A DNA stretch of 64,000 bases from JAVBME01 sp031552765 (GTDB taxonomy: Bacteria > Bacillota > Negativicutes > Acidaminococcales > JAISLQ01): assembly GCA_031552765.1 (NCBI GenBank), contig JAVBME010000010.1, forward strand, positions 5,183 to 69,182, in the 5' to 3' direction. The translations under genes and the position numbers were made by a program. Every line of letters starts with the position of its first letter. Position 1 is the stretch's first letter. Below, in pieces: positions 25,345 to 33,341 of this stretch. The notes beneath the pieces were generated by a model. That model worked only from the letters and a program-made list of their open reading frames with translations, was not told where the DNA came from and did no database searches.

Positions 25345-27756
25345 TTACCGTTTAAGGCTCATCAGTTCTTGAAGCATTTCGTCCGAAGTAGTTATCGTGC
25401 GTGAATTGGCTTGAAAACCACGCTGGGTTACTATCATGTTGGTAAATTCTTCGGCCAGGTCTACGTTTGCCATTTCAAGCACGCCAGCCTGTAAAGTGCC
25501 TCGCCCGCCGGAACCGGGAACGCCTATTTGCGGTGTGCCGGAATTGTTTGACTCGCGAAATGTCGTATTACCTGCCCGCTCAAGACCGCTTTGGTTGACA
25601 AAGATGGCGGTGGCCAATTGCCCGAGGGCAAGCCTTTGTCCGTTAGAAAAGATGCCTACAATAACGCCCTTGTCATCTACAGCTTTATCTTGCAATATAC
25701 CTGCCGTATAGCCATCTATGGCCAGTTGTGCCGTATGGTCTCCGGCATATTGCGTCAGAGCTCCGTAACTGCCATTGAGTTGCAAAAAGGCCACCCCGCC
25801 TTGCGGCTGGAAGGAAAACGGGTCGTTCGTGCCTGCACCGGCCACCGGCACAGTATGTAAATCGTTTGAAGCGCCGGGAAGTACACTGACTGTGGTTGCA
25901 GGATTAAAAGAGTAGGCAGTGCCATCTGCCAATGTTATGGCTGGCAAATCCGTTTTGGGCGGATTGCCCGGATAAGTTTGCCTACCTACCAATTTGCCTT
26001 GTTCAAAAAATTCCAGCTTCCATGTAGCTACGGGGTTGGAAACAGGATCATAGCCGCTCGTACAAGTGGCTTTGACACCAAGAACATGCACGGCGCCGTT
26101 TTCGTCAGTAAAAGTTACGGCGCTTTCCACTTTATCATTCAGTTTTGCATGCGCATTAAGTTCTATGCCCGGCCAGGGCAACGCTTTCAGATCATTGGCG
26201 CCGTATGAAGTTACCGCAACCATCGTACCCGGGTCTATGCTGTAGCTAGTGCCGTCCGGCCAGGATAATACCGGCAATGAAGTATCTGCCGGGCTGCCGG
26301 GATAAGTTTTACTGCCAACAAGTATACCCTGATCGTAAAATTCCAATTCCCAGTTAGCTGCAGTTACACTCGGCGGATTGTAGCCAAGCGTACATTTGGC
26401 TTTTACATCTATAGCCCTGTCTATACCATCTTTATCACTGAAAGCTATCCTGCTTTGCGCTTCCTCGCCTAATGCGGCCGCAGAGTTCAAATCTATTACG
26501 CCGGTCACCGCAATTGTGCGTAAATCGTTGGTTCCGCCAGGCGCAAGCGAAATATCTGTTGAGGCGGCAAAAGTATAAGTATTGCCGTTATTTAGCGTTA
26601 CCGCCGGCAAAGCCGCGTTACCCAAGGCGGAATATGTCTGGCTGCCGGCCAGCACTCCCTGTTCATAAAAGTCCACTTGCCAATTGGCTACAGTAACACC
26701 CGGCGGATTATAGCCCAAAGTACATTCCGCTTTTATATCAAGCAGATGGGCAATGCCCGCTTCGTCAATAAAAGATATGCGGGAGACGGCTGTATCGCCT
26801 AAAACAGCAGTACTGTCAAGGTCTATAGCGCCCGCGTTAAAAACGCCGCCAATAACTCCGCTCGCCACACTGCCCTGTGCGGTTTCAAAAACATTTCTTA
26901 TAACTCCACCGACTGGCGTCGAGCCTGTCAAAGTATCAAAAGTTCCGGTTATGACGCCGTTATAAGCGCCACCTAGCACTTTAGCATCTTGCACCGACTG
27001 GAACAAACCATTGGAATCAAATTTCAACAATTTGAGGTTGCCGGTAATGCCGTCCGGATTGCCGGAGTTTTTAGTGGCAGGATCCACTCCTGTAGCCGAC
27101 CCATAGAGCAGCCAGGTGTTATCATCAATCTTGTAATAGGCCTGCGTTATATTATGGGCTATTCCTTCCGAATCATATGCTGTAGCTGTAGTTAAGGTGG
27201 CTCCGCCCATTACTTCATCGGCTTTAAGGTTACCGATGTTTTTTATTTCTGTAGACACTTTAGCTGGCATAGAAGCAACCGTTGGAATAACAATAGCGGC
27301 AATAGGAGATGCGCTGTTTATATTACCGTTGGCGTCCGCCGGCCAGCCCATGACGCGAAGGCCGGAGCCAGTCTGGATCATATTGCCTTCACTGTCAAAA
27401 TCAAAATTGCCGGCGCGGGTATAAAACTGCTGGGCGCCGTCGCGGACAACAAAAAAGCCGTTATTGTTTATGGCAAGATCGGTAACTTTATTTGTGGTCT
27501 GAAAACTTGTCGGCGTAAACATGATATCTATCGCCGACACTTTCATGCCAAGACCTATTTGCTTGGCGTTGACGCCGCCAAGATTAGCGCTCGGGCCGGA
27601 TGCCCCTTGCATAGTCTGGCTGAGCGTGTCGGCAAATACCGTGCGGCTGCCCTTGTAGCCAATAGTATTAACGTTTGCAATATTGTTGCTCAGTACGTCC
27701 ATACGGGTCTGGTGATTACGGAGACCGGACACGCCGGTATAAAGAGAACGCATCAT
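25345..27756 (-). CDS. flgE: Flagellar hook protein FlgE, enlarged by three internal repeats
   Basis: About 803 residues, against roughly 260-520 for most FlgE. The N-terminus SLYTGVSGLRNHQTRMDVLS and NNIANVNTIGYK, and the C-terminus NMIVTQRGFQANSRTITTSD, are the conserved rod-forming helices; the D1 beta region (NGFFVVRDG, FYTRAGNFDFD) is intact. Between about residues 310 and 640 lie three tandem copies of a domain of about 110 residues, each with one Cys in KAxCTxGY. It polymerises into the hook outside the cell. Start at ATG 27756 with GGGAGG ten bases before; a second ATG follows at once. No other flagellar structural gene is in the window. Confidence 0.9.
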   Translation of the reverse strand: MMRSLYTGVSGLRNHQTRMDVLSNNIANVNTIGYKGSRTVFADTLSQTMQGASGPSANLGGVNAKQIGLGMKVSAIDIMFTPTSFQTTNKVTDLAINNNGFFVVRDGAQQFYTRAGNFDFDSEGNMIQTGSGLRVMGWPADANGNINSASPIAAIVIPTVASMPAKVSTEIKNIGNLKADEVMGGATLTTATAYDSEGIAHNITQAYYKIDDNTWLLYGSATGVDPATKNSGNPDGITGNLKLLKFDSNGLFQSVQDAKVLGGAYNGVITGTFDTLTGSTPVGGVIRNVFETAQGSVASGVIGGVFNAGAIDLDSTAVLGDTAVSRISFIDEAGIAHLLDIKAECTLGYNPPGVTVANWQVDFYEQGVLAGSQTYSALGNAALPAVTLNNGNTYTFAASTDISLAPGGTNDLRTIAVTGVIDLNSAAALGEEAQSRIAFSDKDGIDRAIDVKAKCTLGYNPPSVTAANWELEFYDQGILVGSKTYPGSPADTSLPVLSWPDGTSYSIDPGTMVAVTSYGANDLKALPWPGIELNAHAKLNDKVESAVTFTDENGAVHVLGVKATCTSGYDPVSNPVATWKLEFFEQGKLVGRQTYPGNPPKTDLPAITLADGTAYSFNPATTVSVLPGASNDLHTVPVAGAGTNDPFSFQPQGGVAFLQLNGSYGALTQYAGDHTAQLAIDGYTAGILQDKAVDDKGVIVGIFSNGQRLALGQLATAIFVNQSGLERAGNTTFRESNNSGTPQIGVPGSGGRGTLQAGVLEMANVDLAEEFTNMIVTQRGFQANSRTITTSDEMLQELMSLKR
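25837..26829 (-). repeat. Three tandem ~330-bp coding repeats within flgE
   Basis: Copy 1 spans 26829-26500, copy 2 26499-26167 and copy 3 26166-25837, of 110, 111 and 110 residues. Shared landmarks in order: a start like IDLNSxAxLG, SRIxFxDExG, KAxCTLGYNPP, WxxxFYxQGxLxGSxTY, LPAxTLxxGxxYxF and a closing NDLxxxxVxG. Copies 1 and 2 are closest. Each copy reads like an immunoglobulin-like beta domain added to the hook surface. Confidence 0.85.
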
Positions 27757-27990
27757 AACAAAAAAACCTCCCTGACTTTGGAGCGCCACTGACTAACCCC
27801 AGACATTCGGCCTGAAGCTATGAGCTTCCTCGTCGTGAGGTCCGGCTCGTACATAAATAGCGCCTTTACTGTGTTGTAATAAAACTCTCGCGGCAATACA
27901 CCATCCATGGTAAAAGCAGTAACCTTTTTTCTTTTACCGGCGAATATAACCAACCGCCGGATGCAAAATCCCCTCCTTTTGTAAAAAATC
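27757..27990 (-). other. Structured leader upstream of flgE
   Basis: On the transcribed strand, successive hairpins can form: CCGGCG/CGCCGG (27960-27937), GGTAAAAG/CTTTTACC (27938-27909, competing with the first for two bases) and GAAGCT/AGCTTC (27828-27814). A very strong Shine-Dalgarno-like AAAAGGAGGGG lies near 27981-27971 with no long reading frame at proper distance; a 10-codon TTG frame follows it. A frame of 66 codons (27953-27753) has no good ribosome site. This could be a cis-acting RNA or leader-peptide control of hook synthesis. It fits no riboswitch class that I can recall. Confidence 0.35.
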
Positions 27991-28183
27991 TTTCATGCTA
28001 TGCTTTTATGCACAACAGGCTATTTTTCATGATTGCCGGCACATAAACAACATTTACTTTTAGACACAAATTTTATTTCAAAGGCAAGCAAAAAATTTCC
28101 CTGCTACAAACCGCTTATATAAGCCAGTTTTCCTTATGGAAAAAGACGGTATCTAACCCATTTTATTTACATAACTTTATATT

Positions 28184-28254
28184 TACAATTGTATTTTACT
28201 TTTTGTAAATAGTCAATTACTTTTTGTAAGCTTTTTTCTGTTTACTTTTTGTAA
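28184..28254. promoter_or_regulatory. Array of TTAC-T5-GTAA dyads, candidate operators between flgE and the XRE gene
   Basis: The 13-mer TTACTTTTTGTAA occurs exactly three times, at 28196-28208, 28217-28229 and 28242-28254 (start-to-start 21 and 25 bp). A related perfect palindrome TACAATTGTA lies at 28184-28193. The TTAC/GTAA halves form a dyad. They sit 40-110 bases before the XRE regulator start, which makes it the likely binder. The remaining 537-base spacer (27757-28293) also has a 12-bp palindrome GCTTATATAAGC at 28113-28124. Confidence 0.6.
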
Positions 28255-28293
28255 CCTACTAGTGTACTCTGAAATAGGGGAAAATGCAGACAT

Positions 28294-28668
28294 ATGCAGA
28301 TATTTGCCAAGAAACTACGTTTTTTAATGGAACAAAATAACGTACAAAATAAAGAACTGGCAATTTTGCTTGGTGTCGGCTCGCCCATGATATCCCGTTA
28401 TCTTAAAGGCGACCGGATGCCGCAGACCAAAAAACTTGCCATTATTGCCAATAGATTTAATGTTTCTCTGGAGTTTTTGCTTGAAAAAGAAGAAAAAGAT
28501 AACAAGGATTCTCTGTCCTTAGTACAAAATATTTATGGACAGACTGCTGTGGAACTATTAACAGCGTTTAGCAAGCTTGATGCCAAAGGCCAATCACATG
28601 TACTTGGTTATGCCCTTGGTTATCTTAAATGTGAAACTGAACAGAAAAAAATGTCCGCGGCTAACTGA
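28294..28668 (+). CDS. XRE-family (Cro/CI-type) DNA-binding regulator
   Basis: 124 residues. The N-terminal helix-turn-helix spans about residues 8-62 (KLRFLMEQNNVQNKELAILL, then SPMISRYLKGDRMPQTKKLA), followed by a short acidic linker and a helical C-terminal part (about 75-115) that may mediate oligomerisation. Such small regulators usually bind tandem dyads as dimers or tetramers. It is divergent from flgE across an array of three identical dyads, so control of the hook gene and of itself is the simplest reading. A bidirectional terminator follows. Confidence 0.88.
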   Translation: MQIFAKKLRFLMEQNNVQNKELAILLGVGSPMISRYLKGDRMPQTKKLAIIANRFNVSLEFLLEKEEKDNKDSLSLVQNIYGQTAVELLTAFSKLDAKGQSHVLGYALGYLKCETEQKKMSAAN

Positions 28669-28694
28669 TACGTTCTTGGACAATTATTAATAGC

Positions 28695-28733
28695 AAAAGA
28701 GCAGTTTTACGCATTGCGTAAAACTGCTCTTTT
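28695..28733. terminator. Bidirectional terminator between the XRE gene and groEL
   Basis: A 19-bp perfect inverted repeat with one central base: arms 28695-28713 (AAAAGAGCAGTTTTACGCA) and 28715-28733. A- and U-runs flank both sides, so it can end transcription of both convergent genes. Confidence 0.93.
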
Positions 28734-28764
28734 ATTATATTTATATTTTTGGGGAGACTGGCTA

Positions 28765-30402
28765 CTACATCATGCCGCCCATGCCGCCCATACCACCCAT
28801 GCCGCCCATCGGAGGCATACCGCCGCCGTCTTTGGCCGGTTTGTCGGCGATAAGGCTTTCGGTGGTCAGTATCATAGCCGCGATGCTGGCCGCGTTCTGG
28901 AGAGCAGAGCGGGTGACCTTGGCCGGGTCTACGATACCGGCTTTTATCATGTTTTCATATTCTTCGGTCAGGGCGTTGAAGCCTATGCCCTTGCCTTTGG
29001 CTTTTACGTTGGCAGCCACGACCGAACCTTCGGCGCCGGCATTGCTGGCGATCTGGCGTACAGGTTCTTCGATGGCGCGGTATACTATTTCGATACCGGT
29101 CTTTTCGTCGCCTTCGGCTTTTACCTTGTCAAGCGCTTTTTGTATCTCGATGAAGGCTGTGCCGCCGCCGGATACTATGCCTTCTTCTACTGCCGCGCGG
29201 GTAGCGTTCAAAGCGTCTTCGATGCGCAGTTTCTTTTCTTTGAGTTCAACTTCGGTCGCCGCGCCAACTTTGATGACGGCTACGCCGCCAGCCAGTTTAG
29301 CCAAACGCTCTTGCAGTTTTTCCCTGTCGAAATCAGAAGTAGTCTCTTCGATTTGGCCGCGGATCTGGCCAACACGAGCGTCAATGAGTTTTTTCTCGCC
29401 GGCGCCGTCCACTATGGTGGTCATTTCTTTGGTCACGCGTACTTGGCGGCAGCGGCCGAGGTCGGCTATTTCAACGCCGTCGAGTTTACGTCCGAGTTCT
29501 TCGGTAATTACAGCGCCGCCGGTCAGGATGGAGATATCTTCCAGCATGGCTTTTCTCCTGTCGCCAAAGCCTGGGGCTTTAACGGCAACAGCTTTGAAGA
29601 TGCCGCGCAGTTTGTTGACGACGAGTGTGGCAAGGGCTTCGCCTTCCACGTCTTCGGCTATGATAAGGAGCTCTTTGCCTTGCTGCATGACTTTTTCCAG
29701 CACGGGCAGCATGTCGTTGATGACGTTTATTTTACGGTCAGTGATGAGGACATATGGGTCGTTCAGCACCGCTTCCATTTTATCCGGGTCGGTCGCCATA
29801 TAGGGGGAGATGTAGCCGCGGTCGAACTGCATGCCTTCTACGGTCTCCAGCTCAGTGCCCATGGTTTTGGACTCTTCGACGGTGATGACGCCGTCTTTGC
29901 CCACTTTGTCCATAGCGTCGGCGATCAGGCCGCCGATTTCCGCGTCAGCGGCGGAGATGGAGGCTACCTGGGCGATAGCTTCTTTGGACTCCACTTTTTT
30001 CGAGATGGCTTTTATTTCTTCCACCAGCACGTCCACAGCCTTCTGGATGCCTTTTTTGACAACCATCGGGTTGGCGCCGGCAGCTACGTTTTTCATGCCT
30101 TCGCGTACCATGGCCTGAGCCAAAAGAGTAGCGGTGGTGGTGCCGTCGCCGGCCACATCGTTAGTTTTGGTCGCTACTTCTTTTACCAGCTGCGCGCCCA
30201 TGTTTTCAAACGGGTCTTCCAACTCTACTTCACGGGCGATAGTCACACCGTCGTTGGTGATGGCCGGCGCGCCGAATTTTTTATCGAGTACTACATTGCG
30301 GCCTTTAGGGCCAAGGGTCACTTTCACGACGTCAGCCAGGGCGTTTACGCCACGCTCCAGGCTGCGGCGGGCTTCTTCATTGAATATTATCTGTTTAGCC
30401 AT
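28765..30402 (-). CDS. groEL: Chaperonin GroEL (60 kDa)
   Basis: 545 residues, standard length. AKQIIFNEEARRSLERGV, the ATP-site GPKGRNVVLD and NDGVTIAREVELEDPFEN, VAGDGTTTATLLAQ, and the Gly-Gly-Met tail are all present. It forms the 14-mer folding chamber with GroES. It follows groES by 26 bases and is under the CIRCE element upstream. Strong codon bias produces a 565-codon open frame on the opposite strand that is not a gene. Confidence 0.98.
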   Translation of the reverse strand: MAKQIIFNEEARRSLERGVNALADVVKVTLGPKGRNVVLDKKFGAPAITNDGVTIAREVELEDPFENMGAQLVKEVATKTNDVAGDGTTTATLLAQAMVREGMKNVAAGANPMVVKKGIQKAVDVLVEEIKAISKKVESKEAIAQVASISAADAEIGGLIADAMDKVGKDGVITVEESKTMGTELETVEGMQFDRGYISPYMATDPDKMEAVLNDPYVLITDRKINVINDMLPVLEKVMQQGKELLIIAEDVEGEALATLVVNKLRGIFKAVAVKAPGFGDRRKAMLEDISILTGGAVITEELGRKLDGVEIADLGRCRQVRVTKEMTTIVDGAGEKKLIDARVGQIRGQIEETTSDFDREKLQERLAKLAGGVAVIKVGAATEVELKEKKLRIEDALNATRAAVEEGIVSGGGTAFIEIQKALDKVKAEGDEKTGIEIVYRAIEEPVRQIASNAGAEGSVVAANVKAKGKGIGFNALTEEYENMIKAGIVDPAKVTRSALQNAASIAAMILTTESLIADKPAKDGGGMPPMGGMGGMGGMGGMM

Positions 30403-30428
30403 TTTGCATAACCTCCAGTTGTTTTATC

Positions 30429-30713
30429 TTATTCAATAATAGCAAGGATGTCGCGTTCGCTGAGGATAAGATACTCCTTGCCGTCTACTTTTACATCAGT
30501 GCCGGCGTACTTGGAAAATATCACTTTGTCTCCGGCTTTTACGTCAGGCACGACTCTTTGCCCATTGTCCAGCACCTTGCCGGCGCCCACGGCTACGACT
30601 TTGCCTTCCTGCGGTTTTTCCTTGGCAGTATCAGGCAAGACTATGCCGCTCTTGGTTTTTTCCTCCTTGGCCAAAGCCTCGATGATAACTCTGTCTGCAA
30701 GTGGTTTCAACAT
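30429..30713 (-). CDS. groES: Co-chaperonin GroES (10 kDa)
   Basis: 94 residues: LKPLADRVIIEALAKEEKTK, GIVLPDTAKEKPQEGKVVAVG (mobile loop and following strand) and the C-terminal LILSERDILAIIE are diagnostic. It caps GroEL. First gene of the operon; GAGGTAAC precedes the ATG, 44 bases downstream of CIRCE. Confidence 0.98.
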   Translation of the reverse strand: MLKPLADRVIIEALAKEEKTKSGIVLPDTAKEKPQEGKVVAVGAGKVLDNGQRVVPDVKAGDKVIFSKYAGTDVKVDGKEYLILSERDILAIIE

Positions 30714-30756
30714 TATCAGTTACCTCCTCATTACTGGTAGTAATGCATTTGTTTTA

Positions 30757-30783
30757 TTAGCACTCTTTTAGGTTGAGTGCTAA
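30757..30783. promoter_or_regulatory. CIRCE element (HrcA operator)
   Basis: TTAGCACTC-N9-GAGTGCTAA with no mismatch, located between the groES promoter and its ribosome-binding site. It is the heat-shock repressor HrcA binding site; hrcA itself is not in the window. Confidence 0.98.
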
Positions 30784-30793
30784 CCCGATATTT

Positions 30794-30822
30794 ATGATAC
30801 CGAATTTGGCAAAAAAAATCAA
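30794..30822 (-). promoter_or_regulatory. Sigma-A promoter of groES-groEL
   Basis: On the reverse strand TTGATT (30822-30817), 17 bases, TATCAT (30799-30794). The start point would fall at the edge of the CIRCE element, as in other HrcA-controlled groE operons. Confidence 0.75.
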
Positions 30823-30856
30823 CCCCCTGGAGAGAAATTTAGTAAAAAAAGAATTT

Positions 30857-31097
30857 TTGTCCACATGTTTATTTAACATAGAAATACTAATCTTATTAAT
30901 TATATTTAACAATATATACCCATATAATAGCAAAAAACTTTTTATAAGTATTTTATATCACCATATCTTCTATTATCATTTGTTTACTTATTTTTAAAGT
31001 AATATCCGACAAACAAAATGTTATTTTTTTATCTTTACAAAATCTAGTCCACAACTTTTTCCCGAACTTGTCCACAATATCCACAGCTTTGTACACA
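30857..31097 (+). other. Cluster of DnaA-box-like 9-mers in AT-rich spacer
   Basis: All in the same orientation: TTGTCCACA at 30857, TAGTCCACA at 31045, TTGTCCACA at 31068, ATATCCACA at 31077 and TTGTACACA at 31089. Each differs from TTATCCACA at one or two positions; four fall within 53 bases. The spacer (30784-31190) is strongly AT-rich and has no gene. It could titrate DnaA or couple groE expression to DnaA. It lacks dnaA, dnaN or other origin genes nearby, so I do not call it an origin. Confidence 0.4.
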
Positions 31098-31190
31098 GGC
31101 AATTTGCTGTCATTAGGACTTTCTTCCCGTTTTAAGTTTGTCTACTTGGTGAAAACACCGGGTAGAAACACGTAAAATATCACTTGTCTC

Positions 31191-32216
31191 CTAATTTTTT
31201 GCCTGCCCCAGCCGCACGCTTGGCCAAGCATTCAAAGACAGCGGGCTAGCCTTTCCCTGGGTGTATAAATAGTGTCCCCGGCAGGCGATCATCGCCGCAT
31301 TGTCTGTGCAAAGAAGCGGCGATGGGTAATAAAGCCTTGCGCCGCGTTTACCCACAGCTTGCTGCAATTTTTGCCGCAGCGCGTTATTTACCGACACCCC
31401 ACCGGCCAGCGCCAATTTATTGAGGCCGGTTTTTGCCAGCGCTGCCACAGACTTATCCGCCAGCACATCCACCACTGCCGCTTGGAAACTGGCCGCCACA
31501 TCGGCTTTGTTGACCGCTGCGCCGGCTTGCCCGGCATTGTGCAAATAGTTTATCACCGCCGATTTAAGCCCGCTGAAACTAAAGGCGCATTCTCCCACGC
31601 CGAGCGCACGCGGAAAATTTATCGCCGCCGGGTCGCCCGCCAAAGCCAGCTTCTCCACTTCCGGGCCGCCGGGGTATGAAAGCCCCAGCACCCGCGCCAC
31701 CTTGTCAAAAGCTTCGCCTGCCGCGTCGTCGCGCGTTTCGCCCAACAAATAGAAGTTTTCATAATCGGCGATATGCAGGAGTGAAGTATGGCCGCCCGAC
31801 ACCACCAGCGCGACAAAGGGCGGCTCCAGCTCCGGATGCGCCAGAAAGTTGGCAAATACATGCCCTTCCAAGTGGTTGACGCCGATAAGCGGTTTCGAAA
31901 GCGCAAAAGCCAGCCCCTTGGCCGCCGCCACTCCGACGAGCAAAGCGCCGATAAGCCCCGGGCCGCAGGTCACGGCTACAGCATCAATATCCGCAGGGAG
32001 CAAACCTGCCTCTTTAAAAGCCGCGTCTATCACCGGCATGATTTCCACTATATGCTCGCGCGAAGCTATTTCCGGCACTACGCCGCCGTATTTTCGGTGC
32101 ACCGGTATTTGGGACGATATCACATTCGCCAAAATTTCCCGGCCGTTTTTCACCAGCGCCGCCGCCGTTTCGTCACAACTGGTCTCTATGCCGAGCACTA
32201 TTATATCTTTAGCCAT
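31191..32216 (-). CDS. tsaD: tRNA N6-threonylcarbamoyladenosine transferase TsaD
   Basis: 341 residues. VLGIETSCDETAAALV at the start, the iron-binding HLEGHVFANF (about residue 110), VSGGHTSLL and LALAGGVSVNNALR are the TsaD signatures. It transfers the threonylcarbamoyl group onto A37 of ANN-decoding tRNAs together with TsaB and TsaE. The start overlaps the rimI end by 8 bases; it closes the tsaE-tsaB-rimI-tsaD operon. Confidence 0.97.
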   Translation of the reverse strand: MAKDIIVLGIETSCDETAAALVKNGREILANVISSQIPVHRKYGGVVPEIASREHIVEIMPVIDAAFKEAGLLPADIDAVAVTCGPGLIGALLVGVAAAKGLAFALSKPLIGVNHLEGHVFANFLAHPELEPPFVALVVSGGHTSLLHIADYENFYLLGETRDDAAGEAFDKVARVLGLSYPGGPEVEKLALAGDPAAINFPRALGVGECAFSFSGLKSAVINYLHNAGQAGAAVNKADVAASFQAAVVDVLADKSVAALAKTGLNKLALAGGVSVNNALRQKLQQAVGKRGARLYYPSPLLCTDNAAMIACRGHYLYTQGKASPLSLNAWPSVRLGQAKN

Positions 32217-32682
32217 CCTCTTCCTCTTTCAGCTGCCTGCCCATGAGAAGCGCGTCTTCGCCGTCGTCCATATAATATCCCTTGCGCTCGCCCACTACCG
32301 CAAGGCCAAGTTTTTCATACAGATTTTGCGCGGCCAGGTTGGATTTTCGCACTTCCAGCACCATAGAGTCCGCTCCGCAGCCTTCCGCCATCTTTATCAG
32401 CGCTTCGACCAAAGAGCTGCCCCAGCCTTTACCCTGGTGTTTTTTTAACAAGGCTATATTGGTCACCTGAGCTTCGCCTGCCACCAGCCAAAAACCGGCG
32501 TAGCCACAGATTTTCTTGCCCGCTTCCAGCACGATATAGTGCGTAAGAGGGTTTTTCAGCTCCTCGGCAAACAAAGCCGGCGGCCAGGGGGCGGTAAAAG
32601 CGTCCGCCTCCACCTGGGCGACGCCTTCAACATCCGTATCGGCCATGCGTCTTATGGTAAATTTTTCTGCCGCTTTTCCCAT
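32209..32682 (-). CDS. rimI: Ribosomal protein S18 alanine N-acetyltransferase RimI
   Basis: 157 residues of GNAT fold. RRMADTDVEGVAQVEADAF opens the family, LKKHQGKGWGSSLVEAL (about residues 85-100) is the acetyl-CoA-binding Q/RxxGxG/A site, and SNLAAQNLYEKLGL is motif B. The start at 32682 is chosen over 32715 because GCGGAG lies close before it. It overlaps the end of tsaB by 31 bases, a common arrangement with the t6A genes. The acetyl target S18 is by family assignment. Confidence 0.9.
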   Translation of the reverse strand: MGKAAEKFTIRRMADTDVEGVAQVEADAFTAPWPPALFAEELKNPLTHYIVLEAGKKICGYAGFWLVAGEAQVTNIALLKKHQGKGWGSSLVEALIKMAEGCGADSMVLEVRKSNLAAQNLYEKLGLAVVGERKGYYMDDGEDALLMGRQLKEEEDG

Positions 32683-33341
32683 AGTATCTCCGCTTCCGAT
32701 CTTTTTAAATAGCAAGGCTGCAAGGTAAATACATCGTCGCTTTCGCCGGCCGCCAGCCTCGCGTAAGCGGCCAGGGCCGCGCTCACCGCGCGCGGCTTGC
32801 CCGTATGCGGCGGCAACACACCAACATTATCCGGCAGTTCACCGCCCAATACATCGCCCAGCAGCACGCACTGGCGGCCGCTTGCCGCCAAACAAGCCAG
32901 CGCCTCGGCATAAGGCTTCACCGCCACCGGCGCTATTTCATAAAGTATATTGTCGCGCCACTCATACAGCGCCTGGTAAACATCGCCTTTTTGCGCGTCG
33001 ACAAGGGGCGACAAGAGCACGCCCGGCGCCGGCAGGTTCCAGGCCAAAGACAGCGGCAACGGCACGCCGATAAGCGATACGCCCCAGGCGTAGCTCATAG
33101 CCTTGGCGCTGGCCAGCCCTATCCTCAGGCCGGTAAAAGAGCCCGGGCCTGTGCACACGGCAATACCCTGGATGTCTTTTTTTGCCATGCCTACGGCGGA
33201 CAACAGCATATCCATCTGCGGCATCAGCTTTTCCGAATGGGTAAGGCCGTTGTCCACACTCCAGTCGGCCAGTACTTTTTGCCCGTCATATAACGCCAGG
33301 GAACAAACCGTGCTCGCCGTATCAATCGCTAAGACCAGCAT
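32652..33341 (-). CDS. tsaB: t6A biosynthesis protein TsaB
   Basis: 229 residues, an ASKHA-fold TsaD paralogue without catalytic iron site. LVLAIDTASTVCSLALYDG at the start, HSEKLMPQMD and the conserved GPGSFTGLRIGLASAKAM are diagnostic. It forms the TsaB-TsaD core. The ATG at 33341 (GGAGGTGGAGC upstream) is preferred to the longer frame; it overlaps tsaE by 20 bases. Confidence 0.95.
   Translation of the reverse strand: MLVLAIDTASTVCSLALYDGQKVLADWSVDNGLTHSEKLMPQMDMLLSAVGMAKKDIQGIAVCTGPGSFTGLRIGLASAKAMSYAWGVSLIGVPLPLSLAWNLPAPGVLLSPLVDAQKGDVYQALYEWRDNILYEIAPVAVKPYAEALACLAASGRQCVLLGDVLGGELPDNVGVLPPHTGKPRAVSAALAAYARLAAGESDDVFTLQPCYLKRSEAEILWEKRQKNLP

Noticed and set aside
27753..27953. 66-residue protein upstream of flgE
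   Set aside because: Start is a TTG with the Shine-Dalgarno site about 16 bases away, and codon use is unlike neighbours; treated as a leader region instead.
28020..28070. Sigma-28 promoter for flgE
   Set aside because: A TAAA and a GCCGGCAA are present on the reverse strand but 18 bases apart and with a poor -10, outside the usual spacing.
28714..30411. 565-codon open frame on the plus strand opposite groEL
   Set aside because: It is fully antisense to an unmistakable groEL, has no family features, and arises from groEL's strong codon bias.
30784..31190. Replication origin
   Set aside because: DnaA-box-like repeats exist, but there is no dnaA, dnaN, gidA or rpmH nearby, and no clear unwinding element beyond general AT-richness.
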